A stretch of 64,000 nt of DNA from Sanguinoderma infundibulare. Lineage: Eukaryota; Basidiomycota; Agaricomycetes; Polyporales; Polyporaceae. The notes under the pieces were generated by a model, which had not been told where the DNA came from, did no database searches, and worked only from the letters and a program-made list of their open reading frames with translations. The DNA lies in contig JAVLRN010000008.1 of the NCBI GenBank assembly GCA_032821775.1, forward strand, positions 1,488,001 to 1,552,000. The letters are read 5' to 3'. The position numbers were made by a program, and so were the translations under genes. This document shows, in pieces, positions 33,739-44,507 of this stretch; positions within the stretch are counted from its first letter, which is position 1; each line of letters begins with the position of its first letter.

Positions 33739-35152
33739 GAGCGAGGGCGCATGTGAGGGGCAGGCACGGCATAGGCCTAGGGATCAGTTCGGAGTCTCTA
33801 GATGTTGAGGGTGCATTTGGAAGTGCTGTATGGCAGTGATACCCCGGTCTGTCCTCTTTCCTTTCTGTCTTGGTGTCCTTGTCGTTTGCTCGTGGACAGA
33901 GGTTGGGTGGTGTCTGTCGGTGTATGGGTGGAGAGGAGGTGTGCTGTACGTGTGCGTTGTCGGTGTTGTGTGTTGTACATTTTACGACCTGTTTGTAATG
34001 ACTGCATGACCGTCCCGTGTTGTTGTTCCTGACAATTTGCGTACGAGACCGGGGGTTGTCGGAAGTGGATGCTATGTGCTTAGTTTGTCTTCAGGCACCG
34101 CTCGGCGCGTGCCTGGAAAACGCGAGAAGGGAGCTGTAGCCTGTATGTATGCAACATCGTGTCGTGCCTTCCGCTCCGGCGTTTGGGAGGGATCCACGTT
34201 GCTGGACGTTCTTCCGGCAGAATGTCCGAGTTTGTGGAGGGAAAAAATCAATGTGGGGTGTGAGAGAGGTTGAGGCAAACAAGTACTAGTATCACAGAGA
34301 GTTTCATTAGTATCCCAGAGAGTTTCATTAGTACCACAGTTTCATCAGTACCACAGTTTCATTAGTACCACAGAGAGTTTCATTTGGGCTCCGCGACTGG
34401 AAAAAGGACCCGGAGTGCGCCTGGAGAGATGGCCTAGTCGCCATGACAGGCGCAACGTTGATGGAGCTCGCAGACTCGCGCTATCCCCCCTCGCACAGCG
34501 CATGGTGTTGAGCGGCGGGGGCGGGGGGCTGATATGAACGCTTGCTGTACCGTCGAGTAGCTTGAGGATCCTTGTCTTCAAACGGCCGCGCAACGATGAA
34601 CGAAATACCACTACTCACGATATCCTCGGGAAAAGATGTTTTCTTCATCGACCTGCGTAGTATGTGGCTCTACGGGGTCTGGGTGCGGTGTCAAGCCGGG
34701 CTTTGGAGTATACGGGGTTAGTTCGCATCGATCATGCAAGGTTATAGGTAATAATAAGTATTAGGACACACCTCACTCTATCGGCCTTATTCCTGTGTAC
34801 CCCCGTAGACATGCATATCCGCGTGTTGTGTGCAGCATCTTGACTCTGCGGTAAACCAGGAATTTCTGGGAGTAGGAGGGACCGTGGAAATGAGTATGGG
34901 ATTTGTCCGTTCTACGCACCATTACGCAGTTCTGCCGCAGTCGTCTAGCGTTGGCGGGGGTGTAAGTACTACTAAAGTGCTGCGCACCAAGTACGACGCA
35001 CGCACTAGTTTGTTACGCAGCCCGGATCGACTCTCGAGCTTGAACCTTCCGTTGCTTGGCATGCCAGACGTCTTGTCAGCTAGGCGTCTCCTCCCTCTCC
35101 GTTCTCTCCTCCTGCCGCCATCGCCCTCGCTCCGCCTGCTTGCTCGTCCACG
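33739..35152. other. Intergenic with a short tandem repeat
   Basis: No gene seen in 1.4 kb. The first 300 bp downstream of the secreted-protein gene are T/G-rich, as in a 3' flank. The repeat at 34285-34390 is listed separately. Pyrimidine-rich sequence near 35080-35150 precedes the next gene. Confidence 0.35.
34285..34390. repeat. Short degenerate tandem repeat
   Basis: Five imperfect units of 15-21 bp built on TAGTACCACAGAGAGTTTCAT, with some units lacking the inner GAGA segment. Non-coding in all frames checked. Confidence 0.75.
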
Positions 35153-35881
35153 ATGCGGTGCCTCTCTGCCTCAGCTTTTTGCGCTGCTCTTGTCTGCATG
35201 TTCATGGCGATCGTCCAAGGTGAGTGCAACACTGCGGAGCGCTACCTGAGCGCCCTCCTTATCGTTCCCCTGCGTTAGTCCATGCGTTCGTCCGAGTCGC
35301 GATCGATGCGGACCTTGCGGGATACGACGCTGTAGTACGTACATCCGTCTTCTCTCTTGTGCTTGCTTGAAGACCTCGTTTGATGTTGAGAGGATGTGCA
35401 GGAGGGGGCTCGGAGTGAACAAGACAATCGCGAGCCGACGGCGCTCGGATGCGATCCGTCGGCTATCACATCAATCGCCCGCTCGCTTCCCCCGGCCACT
35501 GTATCGTCTCCTTCGGTAACCAGGTTGCTTCCGAGCCACGCGCCCTGGATTACCCCCGGCGTCGACTCTGCGTCGCCATTGCAAGCCGACGATGCGGTGA
35601 GTGAACATTCGGCCAGAAGACGTCCTTTGTTCCTGATTATCGGTCTTTGCAAGCAGGAAAAGCAGAGGATATTCGACGACCGGAGGAACGACGACGACGG
35701 TACGCTACCTTCTGAGTCTTACGATGCCCCACTCTACCATCGACGACCTCATATTCCGACGCGGCGACGCATTCCTCATGATTCGAACGTGCAAAGAACG
35801 AGCGAGGAGATGAAGTTGTCCGTGCTCGCGGTCGGGGTGGCAGGCGCGGTGCTGGCGATCCATTATCTGGACTACTTGTAA
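35153..35881 (+). CDS. Secreted or GPI-type protein of the same cluster, atypical body
   Basis: Exon 1 (35153-35219, phase 1) encodes a signal peptide MRCLSASAFCAALVCMFMAI. Exon 2 is 35279-35334 and exon 3 begins at 35402. A 60-nt segment at 35597-35656 has good intron borders (GTGAGT, CAG) and is stop-free and in frame, so it may be spliced or retained. The body is less Ser-rich than in the neighbours and contains charged stretches. The end, KLSVLAVGVAGAVLAIHYLD, is a hydrophobic tail like a GPI signal, though the residues after it make this less typical. Another intron starting with GTACGC near 35700 is possible. The order of features matches the adjacent paralogues. Confidence 0.55.
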
Positions 35882-36285
35882 CGTAAGAGCTCTTATGTCC
35901 TTCACGATTGTCACCTTAAAACTAGAAGACGCAAGAGTCAATTACCAGGCAGTGATGATCGTGTTACGCCCTACGCGCCACGCCCACCGTTCATAACGAA
36001 GTTACCGCGCTTACTCGGACTCGGACTCGGGCAACAGCTTGAAAAGGCATGGTCCGGCCTCTCTCAGCGGCTTTCACGCGTTGGTGATTTGCGTCCACAG
36101 TTGCGAGGATCATGCGTACACGTACTACTCAGGTCATCCCAGACCGAGACGCTCTGGGCCTCTGTATCGATGGTGCGTCATCCTCGGTTGGATCTTGGGT
36201 CAGGTTGGTCGCTCACACTCTTCCCTTGACACCTTGAAGGTGAGTACAGATCCCGCTGTGCAGGTCCACCTCACCTCGGGATCCA
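35882..36285. other. Intergenic; last part duplicates a promoter region
   Basis: The end (about 36262-36285, GGTCCACCTCACCTCGGGATCC) matches sequence at about 38679-38711 upstream of the gene at 38869. This shows that the promoter region was duplicated together with the pseudogene at 36534-37080. Confidence 0.5.
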
Positions 36286-36533
36286 GAGTGTCACCGCTTG
36301 GTTCACCTCTATCTGCACGCCCTCAAAGTCGTCATCCTCGTCAAGCTCGTCCCCGTCCTCCTTCTTTGCCTTCTTCGTGGGCTTGCTCTGCCGTCGCCGT
36401 GAGAACCAGAACGCGCAACGCACCTCACCCGGCCCCCGCTTCCTCTTCTTGCCTGACCCCTCCTCATCCTCGTCCTCGTCCTTCGTCGGCTTGAACTCGC
36501 CTTCGCCCTCCTCGCCTTCGTCGTCCACTCCGT
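36286..36533 (-). pseudogene. Transposed fragment of the PCNA gene
   Basis: This segment matches 8756-9024, part of PCNA exons 4 and 5 including the intervening intron. It encodes the acidic and lysine-rich insertion (EFKPTKDEDEDEEGSGKKRK, KPTKKAKKEDGDE) and the start of the following strand (VQIEVNQAVTL). Intron sequence is retained with a deletion of about 20 bp, so it came from genomic DNA, not from mRNA. It has no PCNA start or end and lies inside the duplicated promoter of a decayed secreted-protein gene. Not expected to make a clamp. Confidence 0.85.
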
Positions 36534-37080
36534 CGCAAATAGCCTCTGTTTACGGCAATAAGCGCGAGCTTGAGGAATCGATGGCGTTCACCGCTCCGCA
36601 TCCTTTCGTTCTACATCCGCCCTATTTCTCCGCGCGTTGCGTTTTTAATTCAAGTTTACGTCCGCACGGTGCGTTCCTTCGGTACCATCAATGCTGCTCT
36701 CCTCGTCGTGGCACAAGGTATACGTCGAGTCCTTGGCGGCGCGGTCGATAGGTGCTAATGATTGACTTACTTGTCGCAGTGAGCGTGTGCCGGTCGACGT
36801 CCTCGTGCAGGACCACACCGCGACTTCGGTGCGTCCACTATTAGTCTCGTCATTTCACTGATTGGCACGAGTTCCGTGCCGGCGACTGTCTCTGCCATTG
36901 GAACATCACCCATTCCAACGACCGTCTTCATTGGTTCTTCGTCCACTGCAGATCCTGCACGCCAACCACCATCGCAGTTGCCACTTCGTCCACTCCGACT
37001 AGCGCCGCAATCGGGACGGCCCCTTCGGTCCTGGTTGTCCCCAGTGTTGTGATGAGTACGATTCCTTGCGCTTCATAGTC
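36534..37080 (+). pseudogene. Decayed copy of the secreted-protein gene at 38869
   Basis: Upstream, ATAAGCGCGAGCTTGAG matches 38745-38761, but the TATA core of the intact gene (CATATAAG) reads GCAATAAG here. The signal-peptide region near 36665-36718 (CTCTCCTCGTCGTGGCACAAG followed by GTATAC) and the second exon start (GTGAGCGTGTGCCGGTCGACGTCCTCG) match the intact gene, yet the ATG is lost and the body is shortened and frameshifted. Traces of the C-terminal hydrophobic part (CCTTCGGTCCTGGTTGTC) occur near 37024-37041. A likely pseudogene, with its promoter interrupted by the PCNA fragment. Confidence 0.65.
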
Positions 37081-38868
37081 ATGAAAGCCGCTGACCATAC
37101 CATGGCTCCCTTTTTGGCTGATTAGTCTTCATTTACTGTTTAATGGAGAGGCGCGTATGCACTAGGACTTCATGAGATGGACAATCGGGCAGTTTTTCCT
37201 GCTACTTCGGAGGTCTGCACGCTTGGAATATTAATATAGATGAACATTACATTGATCGTTATCGTGTAGGTCTTGCACCCCGCACGCAGATGGTAGCGTC
37301 AACGGACGGAGCTCCTCTCTCCAGGCTGCCCGATATACGCGTATCACTGTCAGTTGGGGTGCACGGATTCTAGTTGTCGCTGGTCGTGCTCTCTAGGTTT
37401 CTCTTGGCCTTCCTATTTGACGACAAAATCGGTGGGCGCGACAACTTAAGGCGTATGGCTAGAAATCAATAGGCAGAATTTCCTGATTGGTCAATGCCGC
37501 AATTTCCGCCAGCGTTGTGTGATCGGCCGACTATCGGACGGCGTCGGATGTTTTAACCCATTGGTGGCCCGCGGCCTGTGGTGGGAACGATTTTCGTCGT
37601 AAGTACTGACGGAACTCTCGCTGGGCCCAGCATCCATAGACTTCTGGGCTAACTGAAAACGTTTAAATGATCTGCTGTAGCTCCAGCGTGCCCAAACGTA
37701 CCGCGTTGCGACCCGCGTTTCAAGTTCCCTGTGATTCGGGCATCTGCATGGTATGTAATATTATCCAGAATTGCAGTCATGCTTGTTGCGCTTAAAGAAT
37801 GCAGCGCCCATAAACGTCTCTACTAGTGACTAGACGGTATCGTCCGGTACCCTGTGGGCGAACGGTCACCTGTCGTGCCAGGCGCAAGGCCCCAACGCAC
37901 ATTTAGGACGCCCGCGTTTCCAGGGATCTGCAATGCTTGAAATTGGGTCTCGACCTTTGAACTTCAACCTTCAGGACCCAAGGACCCGCAGTCCATGATC
38001 AACGTTCTACACTTCGTATTGGTGAGCATGGTTTCCATTCCGAATCCCAACTGTCAATCGGACCGCGGCGACAAATTGAACCCTCTCGGCGACTAATTGA
38101 ACCCTCTCAGCGACTTCCAGCATGTGTGTGAACGGTACGTCGTGCTCGTCGTGAAATTTGGTTTTCGGCACCAGTTGGCCGCTCACACTCTCAGCCCTCT
38201 AGTCGGTAAGATGAGGCTGTACTGGCATCGATGGGCTGTTCCTACCGCACACTCGCCGCCTACAGATCGCAGCCAATGCGTGTACTGTAACATGAAGCGT
38301 CTATTGGATCTCGTGCCTCATGACTGCGCATGATACCACGCATTGCTCGGACGTTCCGCCGTCGGCGATGGCTTCCCGTCTATTTCATTGTTGGATCGTC
38401 AAGTCAGACGATGCTACTGCAAGGTGTGCATGTTCCTCCGCTCTTTCGATGTCTGGCTGAGTTGAAGGATCATCAACAGTGTTGGGATACGCTTGCCTTG
38501 GCAGCGAGGCTGCGTAGTGTGCACTCTCCCAGTGGCACTTGCATTGGGAAACTCAACGCCAATCACTAATACCCCAACACGCGGCATATCGATCCAACGT
38601 GCTCACGTTCTCGCAGAGGCCTCTATTTCCCGTCCTATGACAATACAGTTTACGGAGATGACCGTACAGCCTCCACTGTCCAGGTCCACCTCATTCCTCG
38701 TCTCGGGATCCAGGGATGTCGTAAATGCCCTTCGCTTGCAGCATATAAGCGCGAGCTTGAGGGCACATCAACGGCGTGCACCGAGATCCCCTTCGTCCAA
38801 ATCCTTTCGCCTTCGTGCCCTAATCCATCCTTGCCTTTCGTTCCCGGTTCTATTCTACGACCATCACG
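37081..38868. other. Intergenic with promoter of the next gene
   Basis: No gene resolved. A TATA-like CATATAAG lies at 38743, about 125 bp before the start codon at 38869. The rest holds only short frames. Confidence 0.35.
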
Positions 38869-40102
38869 ATGCGTTACTTCGGCGCTCTCCTCAGTGCTCT
38901 CCTCGTTGCGACCCAAGGTATGCCTCCCTTTCTTGGTGATTCGTTCGATATGTGCTCAAGACTATTTGCTTACCGTAGTGAGCGCGGGCCCGGTCGAAGT
39001 CCTCGCACGGGACGGCACGACGATATTGTCCGAGTCCGCCACTCCCATTGCCACCACGATCGTCTCGTCCGAGTCTCCCATCCTGTCTACGGCATTTTCG
39101 TCGGCTCGGCCCACCAGCAGTATATCTGCGTCGTCCGTTACTACCAGGATCAGCTCGGTGGCACCCTCGTCGATCATAACCACGGTAATCCCGTCGTCCG
39201 TTACCACCAGAATCAGCTCGGTGACGCCCTCGTCGATCATAACCACGGTAATCCCGTCGTCCGTTACCACCAGGATCAGCTCGGTGGCACCCTCGTCGAT
39301 CATAACCACGGTAATCCCGTCGTCCGTTACCACCAGGATCAGCTCGGTGGCACCCTCGTCGATCATAACCACGGCAATTCCGTCGTCCTCCAAGGTGACT
39401 TCCTCGTTTACGACCATCTCCACGCCAATCCCGCCGTCCGTTACCACCAGAATCAGCTCGGTTGCGCCCTCGTCGATCATAACCACGGTAATCCCGTCGT
39501 CCGTTACCACCAGGATCAGCTCGGTGGCACCCTCGTCGATCATAACCACGGTAATCCCGTCGTCCTCCAAAGTGGCTTCCTCGTTTACGACCATCTCCAC
39601 GCCAATCCCGTCGTCCTCCGAGAGAGCTTCCTCGCTCACGTGCATCACGTCCACGGTCACCCCCTCCTTCAGCAGCGCGCGGTCGACCCGGACCCACAGC
39701 GTGCACCCCCACAAGCTGTCTGTCGTGACCAAGACGGTGACGGTGACTCGGACGGTTGTCGAAGGTTGCGGAACGTCGACTTTCGGCTTCGGCACGAGCA
39801 CTGTCCGCGTCAATGGAACGACCACCGTGCCTTTTACTTTCTCGACGTCCGCTGTTCACGTCAACGGCACTACGTCCACCGTTATTGGTACCACGTCCAC
39901 CGTGCCTGTTGCGTTCTCGACGTCCACTATCCTCGTCAACGGCACCACGTCCACCTTTATTGGCGCCACATCCACCGTGCTCTTCAACGGCACGACTTCC
40001 GTACCTGTTCCTTTCCCGACGTCCACTGTCTTGGTTAACGGTACGACCACCGCAAGCTTTGGCACGAGCTCTGTTCTCTTCAACGGCACGACGACGGTTT
40101 AG
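38869..40102 (+). CDS. Secreted repeat protein rich in Ser, Thr and Ile (390 aa)
   Basis: Exon 1 (38869-38917, 49 nt, phase 1) encodes the signal peptide MRYFGALLSALLVATQ. Exon 2 (38979-40102) encodes the rest. After a short linker come six copies of a 21-residue unit close to SVTTRISSVAPSSIITTVIP, two of them separated by SSKVTSSFTTISTPIP-like spacers. The C-terminal third has a second irregular repeat, STxxVNGTT, with several NGT glycosylation sequons, suggesting a beta-rich glycoprotein. The frame stops at TAG 40100-40102. Just downstream in the same frame, LSVLVIVG recalls the GPI tails of the paralogues, so the tail may have been lost recently or be added by splicing. Confidence 0.75.
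39124..39610 (+). repeat. 63-bp in-frame tandem repeats
   Basis: Units of 63 bp beginning near GTCCGTTACCACCAGRATC encode SVTTRISSV(A/T)PSSIITTVIP. Six units are present, in blocks of four and two, with near-identical DNA. This points to recent expansion or gene conversion. Confidence 0.85.
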
Positions 40103-41593
40103 GTCCGCACGACCCTTTCGGTCTTGGTCATTGTTGGGGTGAGCATGCTTTTTCGTGGTTTTGGATTATGAAAACTGCTGACGCCATTTCAGACGACTTC
40201 ATCTTCCTTCATCCTTTGATTGCGCCCTACGCTGCGTAATCTCCGAGTCGGAAAAGGGGGGGCCATTGGGACTTGGTTCATATTCGGACGATATGTCTTA
40301 CTCGTATTTTCGTTGGTCTTCACGTTTGGAATGTTGATGGACGGTGTATCAGGACATTGCTCTTTATCATGCTGTTCTAAAACCTGATGGACGAGGCCTC
40401 AGATGGCGTGCAATGGCAAAATATCGCTCTCCGGTGTGGACGCGGACATTGACGCACCGCTCAAGACGCACTGACCGAAACGTCAATTCGAGAAGGTCGG
40501 GCGAATTTCGTATCGAGATTAGGGCCGTCTCGTTTCTCTTCTGTTCGCTTCCGTGTTCGGTCTCTCATGAGTGACAAGGTTCCGAGGTCCAGTCGCACCT
40601 CGCTGACGGCGTACGCCGTGTGCTCGCAATCGACTACAGAAACGGTAATATGATGTCAACCGAGCCCTCGAACCCAAGACCCAACTCGTCGCCGCCACCA
40701 ACTCGCCACCGACCTTCGCAAAGATCTCGCCCCCCACCACCGGGTCACGAGTGAAATGCTCGCCACCATTCGCCGGCTTGAAGTTCCCTACATGAAGGGC
40801 GTGGTAAGATTGGAGAGGCCGACAGGCACAGCGGAAAGAGAGGTTTGCACCGCGGTCGCGTTCGAGCCGGCCGATATAGCTGTGTCGGTATCGAGTCAGC
40901 AGAAAATAACGGTGTTTGCCCGCTACTTCAAGCAGCGTGCGACACAGGCGAGGAGTACTACTTACTAAGAGCGCCGACGCCAGCACACATGGCTGCAACT
41001 TGCCTGCAAGCGCGAACCAGCCCGACATGTCTTATTGAACCGAGGAAGAAACTTGAGTTCTGTGTGCCGAGTATGCGTGCAAATTGTTCACCATGTTGTC
41101 TAAGGGGTGACGACGGGTGTCTCCGGTGACGTAGCGATCTCTACGTCCATGAGAAGTGTCCTCCCCGACGGACTGAGCGGGCATGGCGCGAATGACAGCA
41201 TGAGGGAAGAAACCTCGTCGTCCCCGCGCCACGCCAGCCCAGGGAAGGGGAGCATCGACAAGGCCATGGAGGGTTCCAGGGCCAACACTTATATAGAATG
41301 CGAGTTACACAAATACAGGAATTCGAATGTTCGGTTGGGGTTCCTGACTCGAGGCAGCAGTGTCACCTTGCATACCCGAGTCTCAGTCTCGCCCATATGG
41401 ACGACGCCGCGGTGGCGGGCTGATTTCCAGGAAAGTTGACAGATCAGGTAAACAATTGTGCTCTTGCATGAGAAACAAGACGGCAGGATGCGTTAAATAC
41501 AGGAGTTCCGGGCTATAAATCTGCCCATCCAGCGGCAGTCGTCGTTCATGCGCCGATGACGTGGCAAAGATTACCATCATCTGTCTTGATCTG
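40103..41593. other. Intergenic, nothing recognised
   Basis: Open frames at 40519-41028 (minus) and 40756-40968 (plus) show no domain or supported exon chain. The last part, 41443-41593, is probably the 3' flank of the minus-strand F-box gene. Confidence 0.3.
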
Positions 41594-43240
41594 TCAGTAG
41601 AATAGATCCGTAAACAATCTGCGCACGCACCTCTCGCATAGTTCACACGGCTCAATAATTGCAGGACAGAGCTCTTCCTTGGCGAGGAACTCGCGGCTCT
41701 CATCCTCGCTCATCCTCTTCCACTCCCGCAGCCCGGCGAGCTCTTGCCTTGACCAACCGTGGACTTGGAGCCCGCCGATATCAATCTCGACAACGAGGCC
41801 CCGCAACGACGAGTCACTGCTCGTGAAGTTCGTACTAAGCCATTTGTCTATCTCGTTTGGTCGAGGGTAGCTCCACCGAGGCGCGGAAGGACCAAACTGG
41901 AGGCGGAGAAAGAGGCAGGCAACCGAAGACTTCTGCAGAGACTTGCTGTACATACCCTGGAATGCGATGACAGTCAATGATCTCAGGCTCCGCGGAAGCA
42001 CTCGCAACATGGGACTCACGAAGACGTCGGAAAGCCACATGCGCTTCAACGCGTCCTGACAAGCGCAGATCGCTAACCGGGTCACCGACGGCGCACGTCC
42101 GAGAGCAGGAAGCAGATCCCACCCATTCGTCTGTGGGCCGTGGAATGTGCCTGGGTGGAAGACTACACAGCGCGGACGCAGTTGGTTGAGCACAACGGTC
42201 AGCTCCAAATCCTTCGTGCGCCATGAGGACAGTTCCAGACGAGGTATTTTGCACATCAAGCCTGCCCATAGCAGCTTATCGATGCCGGTGCCCACCGCTC
42301 GGAGGGTCTGCAAGTGCGGCCACGCGTTGGCCTTTGCCTGGTGTCGATTCATAAGACGGTTGTGCCACGCTTTGTAGCTGTCACTGAGAGCGCCGGGGTG
42401 AAAGCTGTGTGCTCGTCTCCTGGGAGCGCCGTGGTGAAAGCTGCGTGCTTGTTTCCATCCGCGCTGAAGCTCCGGATCTAGATGGCCGTGTCCTTGGAAA
42501 AGATCGAAGGTGACGACCTTGGCATTGGGGAACATGCACGTGATCATGTCGACATCGCTGGGGAAGTTGGCAGGAGAGACGCGCAAGGTGTGCACGGAGG
42601 GGAAAGACACAGACGCTGCGTCCTCAAACGAGACGTTGGTGAGCGTCACGTCCTGAAGGTTGGCTTGCATGGTGTTAAGAAATGCGCTTGTGCCGCTCTC
42701 TTCGACAAAATCGAGGCTCAACGTAGAGAGACGAGGAAGAACATCGGCAAGAACGCCCTGGTACTTGCTCTTGATGCCAGTCAATTCGAGCTCCTGAAGA
42801 CGTGGGAACGATCCGAGGATGGTCTTGAGCTCCTTGGGACGAAATGCGAGCTCCTCCAAATCGAAGATGGACAGAGACTCGAGGTTGTGCGCGGCTAGCA
42901 AAATAGCGGTCAATGCTGGGCATATCTCCTTGAAAGACATAGCTTGTTCGCCGCTCGACACCGGGTCGTACGTTTTCCCGGGCAGGACGAGTTGCTTGAA
43001 GTAGCGCAACCGGTCCTTGCCGTGCTTGACACTAGCGAACATTAGAAAGGAGGCGAGATGTCGGCCCTCTAATGTGACTCCGTCACGAGGGAGTTCAGCT
43101 GAAAGAGCTTGCCGAATGGCGTGGCATGTACGTGTGAGGTGAGCGACGTCGATGCGGGTGAGGGGAGAAATGATTTGAAGGAGGATGTCGAAATTGAGGT
43201 CTGGAAGACCACGGAAACCTCCCAACGTGGTTGTTTGCAT
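41594..43240 (-). CDS. F-box protein, paralogue A
   Basis: The start at 43240 (MQTTTLGGFRGLPDLNFDIL) matches paralogue B exactly; the frame is open further upstream to 43360. The F-box lies at residues 12-50 (LPDLNFDILLQIISPLTRID, then HLTRTCHAIR). The remainder has irregular leucine-rich repeats (LPRLSTLSLDF, FPSVHTLRVSP) and ends with a conserved CELCERC segment. A 63-nt segment at 41957-42019 has GTGAGT and TTCCAG borders and matches the real 62-nt intron of paralogue B, so it is probably an intron, although it is in frame and stop-free. A further donor (GTGCGT) lies within CERC near the end. Agaricomycete F-box proteins of this type are presumed SCF substrate receptors; the target is unknown. 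Confidence 0.75.
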   Translation of the reverse strand: MQTTTLGGFRGLPDLNFDILLQIISPLTRIDVAHLTRTCHAIRQALSAELPRDGVTLEGRHLASFLMFASVKHGKDRLRYFKQLVLPGKTYDPVSSGEQAMSFKEICPALTAILLAAHNLESLSIFDLEELAFRPKELKTILGSFPRLQELELTGIKSKYQGVLADVLPRLSTLSLDFVEESGTSAFLNTMQANLQDVTLTNVSFEDAASVSFPSVHTLRVSPANFPSDVDMITCMFPNAKVVTFDLFQGHGHLDPELQRGWKQARSFHHGAPRRRAHSFHPGALSDSYKAWHNRLMNRHQAKANAWPHLQTLRAVGTGIDKLLWAGLMCKIPRLELSSWRTKDLELTVVLNQLRPRCVVFHPGTFHGPQTNGWDLLPALGRAPSVTRLAICACQDALKRMWLSDVFVSPMLRVLPRSLRSLTVIAFQGMYSKSLQKSSVACLFLRLQFGPSAPRWSYPRPNEIDKWLSTNFTSSDSSLRGLVVEIDIGGLQVHGWSRQELAGLREWKRMSEDESREFLAKEELCPAIIEPCELCERCVRRLFTDLFY

Positions 43241-44507
43241 CCTCGGACCTCCTATTAACTCGCAGTTGAGTGATCGCTGTGAGCATGAGCTACGATGAAC
43301 GGGGGACTTACGCTCGTGCTGGAGACTGGGAGTGGCTACTATTGGTTTGGTTTCGAACACAGTGACGAGGTGGCTGTCGAGTACGTTTAGTCTCCGATGA
43401 CGAGCGCGCGCGCTTTGTTTCCAGCTCCGCTACATCTGAGACTCTGAGACCAAAAGTCCGGGCACAGCCTTGACGAGCCCTGCCAAACGACAAACGGACT
43501 ATCACGACGCGCGTAAGTCTCCCACTTATCCTACTTATGTGTAGTGTCTAAACAATCTAGACTTCACCAACTAGGACTTCCAACAGCCGACGTCAAGGTC
43601 GGACCGAAGCCTAAGGGCCGACGTGATACATAACCGGCATATTCCGGTTGGGCAGTCGCGTTGCCACGTCGTTCAGCAAGTAGGCAGGTTCTCCGAGTCC
43701 GACAAACGTCCTGTTGTGTAAGCTTTGCGCTGGCCGTCGACGGAGCCAACGGAGCACTACATATGATTCAAGTTTCAAAGTCCTAGTGAGTGAGTGACCT
43801 CTTTCAGAGACCGAATCTATGTACCCATCAATTCACCCGGGCCGTCACACATGGAATGCTGCCGTCGGATTTCCGGTTTCCTTGTGTAACTGCAGTGCAT
43901 CCCGTGCTGATAGACTCCATGCCCCCCTTCCATGATCTCGATACCACGCTCCCAGATTGAGTGCACTCTCTTGCCGAATAGCGGGATTGCCGTTCAGGTG
44001 CCCACGCTTCATCGATTCAACAAGCTCCTGTTGGCGCTATGAGAACACGGGCGGCGGCTCACGATAGCGTTTCGAAGGCCATCTGACTGCACTGACTGCA
44101 GTTCCGTCACAGCAACCACTGCACCCATGCAAAACGCACCACTAACAACGTGGGTTTCGCCGCTTCCCTGCCCGCGAGAACCTCTGTTTAGCAGGCCGGG
44201 CGCAAGACAGCCCGAAGTCGCGTGGTGGGGGTGCTGTCATGTGCTGCAAGAAGGCTAAATGTTAGCTCCATGGCCATGCGTCCGGAATAAATAGAACGAC
44301 GGGGCAGTTGAAGAGAAGTTGAAGTGTGACGGATCTCCATCTGTCGCCTTCGACTAGATCCAGGTGTGTTTGATGTCCACTTATAACTCTCGTTCCCCTA
44401 CGGTTCGCTCCCACACCTCTTTCCCCCTTTCCTCGTTCGACTCCTCCGTCCTCGTTCGTCAGTTATCCAAACCTCATTTTGCGTTGTCTGTTTGTTCTTG
44501 ACAAGGT
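43241..44507. other. Intergenic
   Basis: No gene seen. The region serves two divergent genes, F-box A (minus) and the secreted protein at 44508 (plus). A pyrimidine-rich leader is visible at 44395-44500. Confidence 0.35.

Noticed and set aside
34285..34390. Telomere-like or satellite array
   Set aside because: The unit does not resemble a fungal telomere repeat and the array is only about 100 bp.
38869..40038. Overlapping 389-codon frame with HNHGNPVV repeats on the plus strand, and two long minus-strand frames
   Set aside because: These are shadows of the same 63-bp repeats. Only the frame starting VSAGPVEVL joins the signal exon in phase and has sensible Ser/Thr content with glycosylation sites.
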